From positions 1 through 64,000 of IMG/VR virus record IMGVR_UViG_3300032053_000060: a stretch of 64,000 nucleotides of DNA; one strand, given 5' to 3'. The notes below the pieces were generated by a model, which searched no databases, was not told the origin of the DNA, and saw only the letters and a program-made list of their open reading frames with translations. This DNA comes from a virus. Below, piece by piece: positions 1 through 12,000 of the stretch (positions are counted from its first letter, which is position 1; each line of letters begins with the position of its first letter). A program made the translations under genes and the position numbers.

Positions 1-13
1 ACCTAATGTATAT

Positions 14-1138
14 TTATATAGTATTTAATATGTTTAATTCTTTTATTATGTCTTCGTCTGACATATGATATGGGATTTCTAATAAAGTTATGTCATTTTG
101 TGAACAATATTCGCGTAATTCTTGATCTCGCTTCTGCTGTTTTAATAATTGGGTTTCGCCACCGAAATATTCAACGGCATAATAATGTTGTTGACCATTA
201 TATTCAATTATTATCTTTTTATTTTTTAAATTTTCAATATAAAAATCTACAATATATCTTCTATTATTGAATTTAAAACATTTATGTGTTAAAAACTGAT
301 TTGTTTGAATATGTTGTGGAATAAGTTCTTTTATTCTTTTTTCATTTTTATGTTTACAAATTGGGCAGCCTGATTTATTATTTAATACATTTCCTGGAGA
401 TACTGTCCATTTATGACCATCTATTAAACATTGCCATTCAATTGGAGCATCTTTATGTCCTAAATAATCACCTAAACGTATTATAGGTCTTTTAGTATCT
501 ATCAATATTTTATCTATTTTTTCATTTGTCAATTTTTTCTTTTGATTGCATGTAATATCACGGTATCTACATTCTGGACATCCAGTATATTTATTTGTTC
601 TATTTTTCATCATTATTGCATCAGGTTTTGCTTCCCATGTTTTTTTATCAATTAAACATTGCCATTCAATTTTAGTCTTATTATTTTTATAATCGCCAAT
701 TCTTTTAATTTGTCGTTTATTTTCTAATAAAAACTTATCTATTAAATCGTTTGATAATGGTATATTGCCAGCACATTTATGACATCCATGATTCATATGG
801 AATATTTTTGAAAATGATGTAACCCATTTATAACCATCTATCAAACATTCCCATTCCATTTTTTCACAACAATTTTTTGAAAAATTATTCAATCTTTTTA
901 TATTTCTATTATTTTTTATCAAATAATCGTCTATTTTTTCATTGGTCCATGGCTCATGTCCAGTACATCTAGGACACCCACAATTTTTACGAATCATGTT
1001 CGAAAGATTTATCCTCCAAATATATCCATCTTTTAAACATTTAATTAATAATAAAGTACTTACATTTTTAAATGGCTCTAATCTAACAAAATTTTTAATT
1101 TTTAATAATTTGTCAATTTTTTCTTCAGTGTATATCAT
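14..1138 (-). CDS. Free-standing Vsr-like (PD-D/ExK) homing endonuclease with zinc-ribbon repeats
   Basis: A 374-residue protein, probably a free-standing homing endonuclease. Its first 265 residues hold about four copies of a module of roughly 60 residues with the pattern E(K)ID..L......I.RL, then W.CLIDG..W, then CP.C; these look like small zinc-binding DNA-recognition modules. The C-terminal part (about 275-374) has IVDFYI followed by IIEYNGQQHY, the Asp and Glu spacing of a Vsr-like nuclease core. An AAGGA ribosome site lies 7 nt before the ATG, and a TATAAATA box lies 41 nt upstream. The genes at 17382-19145 and 19181-20611 are built on the same plan. Endonuclease class is well supported; the target site is unknown. 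Confidence 0.75.
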   Translation of the reverse strand: MIYTEEKIDKLLKIKNFVRLEPFKNVSTLLLIKCLKDGYIWRINLSNMIRKNCGCPRCTGHEPWTNEKIDDYLIKNNRNIKRLNNFSKNCCEKMEWECLIDGYKWVTSFSKIFHMNHGCHKCAGNIPLSNDLIDKFLLENKRQIKRIGDYKNNKTKIEWQCLIDKKTWEAKPDAIMMKNRTNKYTGCPECRYRDITCNQKKKLTNEKIDKILIDTKRPIIRLGDYLGHKDAPIEWQCLIDGHKWTVSPGNVLNNKSGCPICKHKNEKRIKELIPQHIQTNQFLTHKCFKFNNRRYIVDFYIENLKNKKIIIEYNGQQHYYAVEYFGGETQLLKQQKRDQELREYCSQNDITLLEIPYHMSDEDIIKELNILNTI

Positions 1139-1178
1139 ATAAGTATTCCTTTATAAATATTATAACATTATTTATTAA

Positions 1179-1186
1179 TATTTATA
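1179..1186 (-). promoter_or_regulatory. Possible T4-type late promoter box TATAAATA
   Basis: Exact TATAAATA on the minus strand, 41 nt before the start of the endonuclease gene and inside a short intergenic gap. In DNA this AT-rich the octamer also occurs by chance, so its position is the main support. Confidence 0.4.
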
Positions 1187-1217
1187 CGGAATACCTACCG
1201 ATTTTTATGAAAAATTT

Positions 1218-3026
1218 TCAGCCGACAAAGAACGAGGCTGGTTCAGAATATTGACCCTCATCCCACAATTGTTTTTCAAGACGATCTCTAAGAGCATCAC
1301 CACGATTTAAATACATTTCAAAGTTAACTGATGAACCTCCTGGCATAGTTAAATTATTATAACGACCAGAATTCATACCAACTTGAACCATAGCTAAGGC
1401 ATAAGCATATTCTCTTACCCATTGATGTTTATATAACGATTCTTCAGCAACTCTACGAGTACATGCTATTGCAATTACACCTCTATTAGTTGGAGGTGGG
1501 CTAATTATAATTTTGTTTTCGGTTTCTATAAATTGAACATTCATTTTTACAGTGAACATTTGTCTAAACATTTCTAGATATTGCATTCCCAGTTGCCATC
1601 CGATAACATCAACAGCTCCTGAACCACCACCCATCCAGAATCCCCATCGGTTATCTGTAGATGTTGAAGAATTCATCATACCCCAAGATCCACCACCTTG
1701 CATCATCATTCCTAATGGAGAGAACAATGCGCTATCTTCATTTGCCCCAGCAATACCAAACATTCCTAAATCTAAACGTCCACCTACTGCGATAATATCG
1801 GTTGGAACGTCATAAACAGTTTTGAATAAATACCCATTTTTTGAAGGTTTTCCAGATGTGTCACCTTCAGTCCAGAATGGACCAATTGCTGTAGGATCAC
1901 CAATAACGGAATCTGTGAAGCAATGTGGATCTTGGATATTATCACCACAAAATCCTGGACCTGGACCATCTACATCTTCTGGGCAACAATTTGGGTCAAT
2001 TGTAGTTGTTGCTGAAGTTTTCGGAGTTGTGTAGCATGATGAATTGTTATTTGTTCCCGTAGTTCCAGTAGTTCCAGTTGTTCCAGTAGTTCCAGTTGAA
2101 CTTACAGTTGCACATTGGCGGCTTAATTCTGCTAAATCATCAGGTGTTAATGCATTTAATTGTTCTACTGATAACCCTGAAAGATATTTAGGTAACGGAC
2201 TTCTCCATTTTCCTTTTGTTGGTCCTGGTTGAGAAACTTTCCCAGTACCATCATAATATAATAATTCTGGACTGATTAGAAGAATACTATCTTTGTTTCC
2301 AATTCCACCAGCATGTTCTGCAAATAAATCACAAGCTTGATCGATTGCATCATCAATTTGTGTGCTATCAATTGCGACACTTACGACAGGAGCACCCAAT
2401 TTACGTCTAATCCAATCTGCCAATTCGCGTTTTCGTCTGTATGGGCGCAAGCTCATTACTGAAGATGTGTCATCCATCGTAGTAGCTAAAGTTGTAGCTG
2501 TTGCAGTATTACTAAAATCTGAAGCATTATTTGAAGCATCTCTAGCTTTAATTCTATATGTATATGAAGTTTTAGTTGTGAGTCCTATGTCAGTATAATT
2601 TGGAACTAATGTTGTTGTTATTGGAGTTGTAAAATTATCACGATATATATCATATGCCACTACCCCAACATTATCCACAGCAGCTTTCCATGTGATATAC
2701 ACTGTACATGGTGATGTTGGGATTGCAGTTATAAATGGAGTACATGGAGGAAGTGTATCTAATGTAGTCACACATAATACATCAGTTAAAGGAGATAAAT
2801 TATTAGAAGTATCAACTGCTTGTATTTGATAACAATAAGTTGTCGCATTTTCTAATTGATCATCTGTAAACGTATAATAAATTATTGTTCCATACGTTGT
2901 AATATATATAGGATCGCTTAATGCTGATAAATTATCAGACGAATCTACAGATTGTATTTGATACGAATATGTTCTAGACGCATTGATTAAATCTGTATCA
3001 GTATATGTGTAAGTTACAACTGTCAT
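1218..3026 (-). CDS. gp13-like neck / head-completion protein with N-terminal FN3 segments
   Basis: A 602-residue protein. From about residue 188 it resembles T4 gp13-type neck proteins: RRKRELADWIRRKLGAP followed by a D..QIDDAIDQA helix, and a C-terminal block WVREYAYAL, LPGG-like MPGGSS, a helix, and the ending FFVG that is typical of the family. Inserted in the middle is a Gly-Thr-Thr repeat (about 310-325) and a Gly/Met-rich stretch. The N-terminus is odd: residues 1-45 and 46-90 are two C-terminal halves of FN3 domains, followed by one complete FN3 (about 91-182). The gene above it ends in the N-terminal half of an FN3. The start has an AAGGA site 5 nt upstream and lies 23 nt after the giant gene's stop. 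gp13 identity rests on motif recognition. Confidence 0.65.
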   Translation of the reverse strand: MTVVTYTYTDTDLINASRTYSYQIQSVDSSDNLSALSDPIYITTYGTIIYYTFTDDQLENATTYCYQIQAVDTSNNLSPLTDVLCVTTLDTLPPCTPFITAIPTSPCTVYITWKAAVDNVGVVAYDIYRDNFTTPITTTLVPNYTDIGLTTKTSYTYRIKARDASNNASDFSNTATATTLATTMDDTSSVMSLRPYRRKRELADWIRRKLGAPVVSVAIDSTQIDDAIDQACDLFAEHAGGIGNKDSILLISPELLYYDGTGKVSQPGPTKGKWRSPLPKYLSGLSVEQLNALTPDDLAELSRQCATVSSTGTTGTTGTTGTTGTNNNSSCYTTPKTSATTTIDPNCCPEDVDGPGPGFCGDNIQDPHCFTDSVIGDPTAIGPFWTEGDTSGKPSKNGYLFKTVYDVPTDIIAVGGRLDLGMFGIAGANEDSALFSPLGMMMQGGGSWGMMNSSTSTDNRWGFWMGGGSGAVDVIGWQLGMQYLEMFRQMFTVKMNVQFIETENKIIISPPPTNRGVIAIACTRRVAEESLYKHQWVREYAYALAMVQVGMNSGRYNNLTMPGGSSVNFEMYLNRGDALRDRLEKQLWDEGQYSEPASFFVG

Positions 3027-3049
3027 GTATGTCCTTGTATGTTGTAAAA

Positions 3050-6000
3050 TTATCTAGGTACAAATGCTATGAGAACGCCATTTCTATAAATGTTATATCC
3101 TTTTATTTCAGCGTTATCAGTTGAAGAATTCCATGATATAGTTGCAGCAAATCCAGAAACTGCAACAGAAGTTACGTTAATAGGAATTGATGGTGGCGTT
3201 ACATCTATAGTAGTAGTAATTATACTATTACTAAATTCTGAATAATTATTTGAAGCATCCTTAGCTTTAATTTTATAAGCATAAGAAGTAGCTTCATTTA
3301 ATCCACTATCATTATATGAAGTATTGGTAGTGAATGCGATTTGCGCACCATCACGATAAATGTCATAACCACTAACAGCTACATTATCAGTTGAAACTGT
3401 CCAATATATATGGGCAGATGATTGTGTAACATTACCACCTGATAAAATAGGAGTTGTTGGAGATTCTGTATCTATAGTTCGTAATGTTAAAATATTACTA
3501 AATGGAGAAATATTAATTGAAGAATCTATAGCAGTTATTTTATATGTGTGTAATTCCCCATTTCCTAAGTTATCATCTAAATACTCTTGAATTGGAGTAA
3601 ATCCACCAAAAGCACTAGCATTATTATTATTAAATATAAATCCTAATAACACATCGTTACGATAAACGTTATATCCAGACATAGAATTATTATCAGATGA
3701 TATTTCCCACATCAAATTAATGGATGACGGTGTTATCGTACCAGCGGATATTGCGGGTGTAGATGGAGGTTGATTGTCAAGGGTTGTCAAGACTAATTCA
3801 TTACTATTATTAGAAAAATTATTTGACATATCTTTAGCAATTATAAAATAATTATAAGTTGTAAAATTATCTAAATTAATATCAGTGTATGTTGTTAACG
3901 GACTTTGGACTGATGCGACATTAACCATATCACGATAAATATCATAACCACTAACTGCAACGTTATCAATTGAAACATCCCATGTTATTTGTATCGATGA
4001 TGGTGTAATACTTCCAGAATATATTGTTGGATCTGATGGATTTTCATTATCAAGAGTACGAACTATTAATATATTGCTAATATCTGAAGTATTTCCAAAT
4101 ATATCCATCGAAGAAACTTTATATGAATAATTTGTACCATTTGTTAATGCGACATCATTATAGAATGTGTCTGTTGTAAATGTTTGAAACTCATTATTTT
4201 TATACACTGTATAACCACTAACTCCAGCAGTATCAGTAGACGCATTCCACAATATTTGAATGTCGTATGGAGTTACAGTTCCAGCAGAAATTGACGGAAT
4301 TGAAGGAGGTACACCATCTAATGTAGTTTGTACTAAAGTATTACTAAAATCTGAGAAATTATTTGAAGTATCTTTAGCTTTTACTTTATATGTGTACGTA
4401 GTATAATTTGTTAATCCAAAATTTACAAAACTAGTTCCAGTGATAGAAGTTATTGGAGTTGTAAATGTATCACGATAAATATCATATCCACTAACTGCAA
4501 CGTTATCAGTAGACGCGTTCCATGATAAATATATAGACGATGTAGTAATAGTGTAAGCAGAAATCGACGGAACTGAAGGTGGCGTATTATCCAATGTAGT
4601 TAATGATATTTCATTATAGTTGGAGTTATTACCAGCAGCATCAATTGCTATTACTGAATATACATAAGTAGTTACATCTGCTAATGGAGAATCTGTAAAT
4701 GTCGTATCAGTCGTAAACCCTACAGGTGTTGGAAATAAATCAAGACGATAAACATAATATCCACTAACTCCAACATTATCGGTCGAAGCATTCCAATTTA
4801 TTGTAGCAGAAGATATTGTAGTAGTTCCAGCAAAAATTGTTGGAATTGTTGGAGCTTCGTTATCTAATGTAGTTAATGTTAATGTATTACTAAAATCTGA
4901 GAAATTATTTGAAGTGTCTTTAGCTTTAACTTTATACGTATATGATGTACCATTTGTTAATCCAAAATTTACAAAACTCGTTCCAGTGATAGAAGTTATT
5001 GGAGTTGTAAATGTATCACGATAAATATCATATCCACTAACTGCAACGTTATCAGTAGATGCTGTCCAATGTATAGAAATAACAGTAGCAGTTACCATTG
5101 CAGAAGATATTGATGGAGTTGAAGGTGCTATATTATCTAATGTAGTAGCTGTTATAGCATTACTAAACACTGAGAAGTTATTAGAAGTATCTTTAGATTT
5201 AACTTTATACACATATCGAGTCGTGCTTATTAATCCAGAATCTGCGTAACTTGTTCCAACGATAGATGTTATTGGAGTAGTAAATGTATCACGATAAATG
5301 TCATATCCGCTAACTGAAACGTTATCAGTTGATGCCGCCCAATTTACATAGATTGTGGTAGCTGATATAGTACCAAAAGAAATTGTTGGTGCTGTTGGAG
5401 CAGTAGTATCTAACGTGTTTATTATTAAAGTATTACTGAATCCAGAATCATTGAATGTTGTATCTTTTGCTTTAACTTTATACGTATATGCTGTACCATT
5501 TGTTAATGTGATATCATTATACGTTAAATTAGTCGTAAATGCGATTGGAGTTACGAAATCATCTCTATAGATAGAATATCCACTGACAGCAGTATTGTCA
5601 GTAGATGCATCCCATAATATTTGTGCAGATGTTGCTGATATAGTTCCAGCAGAAATTGTTGGAGTTGTTGGAGCATTAGTGTCTAATGTATTTAATGACA
5701 ACGTATTACTAAAATTTGAGAAATTATTTGAAGTATCTTTAGCTTTTACTTTATATGTGTACGAATTATTTGCAATTAAGCTATTATCAGTGTAACTTGT
5801 GCCAATAATTGATGTTACTGGAGTTGTAAATGTATCACGATAAATGTCATATCCACTAACTGAAACATTATCAGTTGATGCTGTCCATAATATATTTGCT
5901 GATGTTGGAGTTATTGTACCAGCAGAAATTGAAGGCGCAGTTGGAGCCACAGTATCTAAAGTAGTAGCCGTTATAGCGTTACTAAATACTGAGAAGTTAT

Positions 6001-9000
6001 TAGAAGTATCTTTAGATTTAATTTTATATATGTAAGTTATAGCAGATGTTAATCCGATATTATTATAACTGGTTCCAACAATAGATGTTATTGGCGTTGT
6101 AAAGGTATTGCGGTAAATATCATATCCACTAACTGCAACGTTATCAGTTGATGCGGTCCATAATAATTGAACTGATGTAGCAGATACTGTACCAGCAGAA
6201 ATAACTGGCGTTGAAGGAACTATATTGTCTAAAGTTGTAGAGCTTATAGCGTTACTAAATACTGAGAAGTTATTAGAAGTATCTTTAGATTTAATTTTAT
6301 ATACGTATTGTGTTGTACTTATTAATCCACTATCAGTATAACTCGTTCCGGTGATAGATGTTATTGGAGTTGTAAATGTATCACGATAAATATCATATCC
6401 ACTAACTGCAACGTTATCAGTTGAAGCATTCCAATGTATATTAATAGTTGCTGGAGTTATTGTTCCAGCGGAAATAACTGGAGTTGAAGGGACAACATTA
6501 TCTAAAGTAGTAGCAGTTATTGCATTACTAAATACTGAGAAGTTATTAGACGTATCTTTAGATTTAATTTTATATACGTAAGTTGTAGTAGTTATTAGAC
6601 TAGAATCAGTATAACTTGTACCAACAATAGATGTTATTGGCGTTGTAAAGGTATTGCGGTAAATATCATATCCACTAACTGCCGTGTTGTCTGTAGACGC
6701 ATTCCATAATATTTGTACAGAAGTTGCGTTAATAGTTCCAGCAGAAATAACTGGTGTTGAAGGTGCTACATTATCTAAAGTGTTTATGATTACAGTGTTA
6801 CTAAATGATGAGAAATTATTAGACGTATCTTTAGATTTAATTTTATATGTATAAGTTACAGATGGAACTAATGTCGTATCAGTATAACTTATGCCAGTAA
6901 TTGATGTTACTGGAGTTGTAAATGTATCACGATAAATATCATATCCGCTAACTGCAACGTTATCAGTAGAAGCAGTCCAACTTATTTGTGCAGATGTTGG
7001 AGTTACTGTGCCAGCAGAAATAACTGGTGTTGAAGGAACAACGTTATCTAAAGTACTAGCAGTTATAGCATTACTATAAACTGTAGCATTGCCTGATATG
7101 TCTTTCGCTTTAATTCTGTAAGTATATGACGTTCCAACCGATAATCCAGTATTTGTATAACTCGTATCAGTAGTAGACGCAATATAAACTATAGAACTAG
7201 TTCCACGATAAATATCGTAACCACTAATTGCAATATTATCAGTTGACGCATCCCATAATACTTGTATAGATGATGTAGTTATTGTACCAACGGATATTAC
7301 AGGAGTTGAAGGCGGCTCATTATCTAGAGTTGATATAGTTAATACGTTACTTAACACTGAATAATTTCCATTTATATCAAATACGTCAATCGCATATGTA
7401 TATTCAGTTCCGTTTGTTAATCCCACATCAGTATAACTATTGCCAGTGATTGTGGTTATTATAGAATTATCTCTATAAATGTCATATCCAGCAACTCCAA
7501 AATTATCTACTGAGGGATGCCACATTATTTGTACAGATGATGGAGTAATCGTTCCAGCGGATATTGATGGAAGTGTTGGTGCTAAGTCGTCTGGAGTTAT
7601 TGCAGTTGCTTCATTACTAAAATCAGAAATATTTCCAGATAAATCTGTTGCAAATATTTTATACGTATAAGAGTTTCCAATTACAAGTGACATTCTATCT
7701 ACATAATTTGTAACTGTGGAATTATCACCAGTTGATCGTCCTACTATATCAAAGGTTATATTATTAATACCATCAGCTCTAAACATCGTATATGTTAACA
7801 CTGCATATGCTGGTGCAGTCCAACTCAGGTCAATTTCTGAAGAATTTATTGGTTCTGCAATTAAATCAGTTGGAGGATCCAATATTATTGTAGGTAACGT
7901 TACGGTAGAACCTGAAGTTATTTGACTATATGACGAATAATTAAACGATTGATCTATTGCTTTTATTCTATATTCGTATGTTGTTCCTGGGGTCAATCCA
8001 ATATCTGTATATGCGCCAAAATTACTTCCAGTTATGGTTGATTCTATTAATGAAATATCATTTTTGATATTTTTAGCTATGACATATCCAATTACACCAG
8101 ATTCTCCATTAATATTATCAATAGATTTTGTCCATGTTAAATATGCAGAAGATATTGAAATTGCTTCTGCTGTTACATTTGTTGGAGTTGTTGGAGATTC
8201 TGTATCTAAATCTGATGTTGTAGTAATATTAACAGTATTACTAGGTGATGATATATTTCCATAAGTATCTGTTGTTATTATATAATAATCATATGTTGTT
8301 CCTGCGGTTAAATTAGTATCAATATACGAAGAGTCTCCGTAACTTGGAATAGAATTAACTAATATTCCATCTCTGTATATATAATATCCTAAAACATCAA
8401 CATTATCAGTAGAATCAGTAAACGATATTAAACTTCTTGTTTTTGATAATGCAGTTGCGGCAGTTATAACTGGAGCACTTGGAGCGGTAACATCTTTAAA
8501 CCATAAATATTCTGCACTACTTGGAGATTCGTCGAAATATTCATTAAATGATTTAACTGTATATGATGCTGATATTGGAGTTGTAATCATAACATCAAAA
8601 AATCTTGTAGTATTTTTTGCTCTAACAGTTCCAACTTTTATCAAATTTTTATATACATAATATCCTTCAACTTTTTCTTGTACTGGTGATGCTGTCCATT
8701 GTATATCAACGCCATAAGCACTAATACCTATGACTGAAGTTATAACTGGAGCGGTTGAAGGTGCTGCGGTTTCAGTTAATGTATAATCTTGTTCATATGC
8801 TCCCAAATCTGGAGGATTTAAACGTATATTACCCTCTTTGTCTAAAATTGGAGTTGATGGTGTAGTTAATCCTACGTTTAATACTGTAGCGCCAGCAGTT
8901 GACTTCAAATGTAAATTTTTAACCATACTCCAATTTCTATTGCCAGTAAACATAAATTTATTACGTTGTGAAGAACTGGTCATATCAATAGTATAATTGT

Positions 9001-12000
9001 TAGTAAATGGTCCTGCACCCATAGCCACACCACCATTACCAATTCCACCATCTACTGAAGTTCCAGTGCTTAATTCAAAATGTTCGGATATATTATTAAA
9101 TGCGCTACAATTTGTTGAGCCTGCTCCAGTATAAGAACCACCGCTATTTTTTTTACCAATTCTAATACCGGGAGGTCTAGATGAAGTACATAATGGACTA
9201 TATGCTCCAGCAATATGAGGGTCATAATATCCAGAAGTTGCTCTAATAACAGTATTATTAGCTATTAAACTTCTATCACTACCTTCAAGCCAAATACCAA
9301 TAGGATGATCGACCATAACAATGTTATTTGTTATAATATGTCTGTCACCACCATCAAATCCTCCAATTCCTTGAACGTCTGAAAATGGTGCGCCATATGG
9401 GAAATAATTACCAGTTATTGAAGTATTACCTGCCCATGCTGCATAATTTACAATGCCTGATGGAAGGTATGGATTAAAAGGATTTACTAATGATCTAAGT
9501 TCATTGTTTTGTACTTTAATATCAGAAACCGTTCCTCTAAATTGTATCATATCATTATGATTACTATCTGTGACTTTAAACATTTCTTGAATTTTATTAT
9601 TTACTATTACTGTACCATTTTGAGTAACGTGCATAGCATCAGATGTTGCACCTTCTATTATATTACCACTAATAGTAGTAGTATTACCCTTGAAATCTAA
9701 CATGAATCCAGCATAATTACGTAAGTGGTTTCCTATAAATTTTGCGTTAGTACATGCTTGAGTAGTAGATGCTGCTAATCCAACTTCAATACCGTTTCCA
9801 ATTCTTTCCATCCAATATGAACCATATTGAGATGGACTTGTTCCTCGCAATGTAGTCATTGTAGATTTTTGACTTGGGTAATATCCACTTCCACGTTCAA
9901 TTACGTTTTGTGCTCCGTATATTGTACAATTTTGTATAGTTATATTTGTAGATGCTTTACCCGAATTTGCTAATGCTCCTAAAATAATAGCTTGACTCAT
10001 TGCAGCATTACCATCACCAGCATTTTGTGATGTCCATGTTGGGATAAATGCATTTGCTGGCATAAGTTTAGATGTGATTGTAATACCATCAATCGTCCAA
10101 TTCCAAGCGCCAAAAGTTCTAAGTTTTCCAAAAATTGGAGTATGTCCTTGCATTGGAGTTACTAGAACTTTACCACCAGTAATTTGTTGTGTTATATCGG
10201 GACAGCCATGATATCCGCGAGCTAAATAAATAGTATCTTCAGCCTGAAATGATTGTGATGACACAACTTCAGCAAAGGTTTTCCAAGGCGAATTTATAGA
10301 ACCATCATTAGAATCTTTACCTATTAATGGGTCTATATAGTATTCTGTTAATCTAGGACTTGCAGATAACGGAGTGTTTACGGTTGACGAATTGCTAAAG
10401 TCAGATTTATTATTTATTACATCTACAGATTTAACTTTGTATGTATATGTAGAATCTGATAATAATCCAGTATCGAAATAATATATACCAGATGTATTTA
10501 CTATAGCTGTTGAAAAATTATTTCTATATAATTCATAAGAACTTACTAAACTTCCTCCAACATTTACAGTGGCAGCATTCCATGTTACAACAGTAGAATT
10601 AGATCCTGATAATGTTGCCAATAACCCTGTTGGAGCATTTGGAAATACTATTGGTGAAGGTGTTGTTACTGTTGCACTATTACTATAATTAGAATAATTA
10701 TTTGCAGCATCTCTTGCTCTAACTTTATAATTATATGTAGTTAATGGTAATAACAATCCGTCTAAATCATAATAACTTGTCGCTGATATATTTGAAACTG
10801 TAACAACATTACTTCCAGATATATCACGAACTAATTCATAATCAATAACTGCGACATTATCGCTTGAATTTGTCCAATTTAAATATACTGCTGTTGGCGA
10901 TATTGTAGTTGCAGATAATGAAGGTGTAGATGGAACTCCAATATCAGGAACAATTATAGTTACTAAATTACTAAATTCTGAAACGTTTCCAGAAATATCT
11001 TTTGATTTTACACCATATGTATATGCAGACGATCCAGATATTGGGGAATTGTCAGTATATTCAGTTATATTACTTGTAAGAGTTACTAAATAATCATATT
11101 GGGTATTATTTATATTTCTATAAACATCATAAAAATCAACTCCAGATGCTCCAACAGTAGGAGCGTCCCAATTCATATAAATTATATTGTTTAAAATACT
11201 TACTATTGAAACGTCTAAATTTTCTGGTGAGTTGACTAATTTATATGTTAATATGGTTGAAATATTACTAAAATCAGAAATATTACCAGCTTGATCTTTT
11301 GCTGTAGCCTTATATGTATAATGAGTTTCTGAACTTAATCCAGAATCATTATACGAAGTTGAACTACTAGGAATTGTCGAAATTAATGTATACTCTGGAC
11401 CACCAGAATCCATACGATATAAATCATATGCAGTAACACCAAATCCATAATTATCAGTTGATGCATTCCAAGAAATATATGAACCACTAATAGAAGTAGT
11501 AACTGCTGTTAAATTTTCAGGGACAGATGGAGCTACAGAATCAAAATCCGATATTGTTGTAACTATAGAATCTGAACTATAATTTGAATAATTATTTGAA
11601 GCATCAATGGCTCTTATATTATAAGTGTATTGAGTTCCTTGAAGTAATCCTGTATCAGAATATGATTCTGTTCCAGATATATTAGGAGTAACGTTGACAA
11701 AATTTACACCGTTTCTATATAATGCATATGCAATTACGCCACTACCACTACCATCAGATGATCCAGTCCAAGAAATAATAACTTTAGTTTGTGATAATGC
11801 TGAAGTTTGTAAATTAGTTGGTGACGCTGGGGGAGTAGTATCGGGAGTTACTACTACAGCATCACTTAACGTAGAAGTATTATAATATTTATCAAAGGCT
11901 TGAATTGTATATGTTCCTGCTACTGAAGAATTATATACTAAGAAATTAGTAACATTTTTTGTTCTAACATTACCAACTTTAACACTATCTTTAAATATAT

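Noticed and set aside
4320-7330. Regular spacing of similar sequence as a CRISPR array
   Set aside because: The units are about 270 nt, encode FN3 domains without frame breaks, and have no unique spacers.
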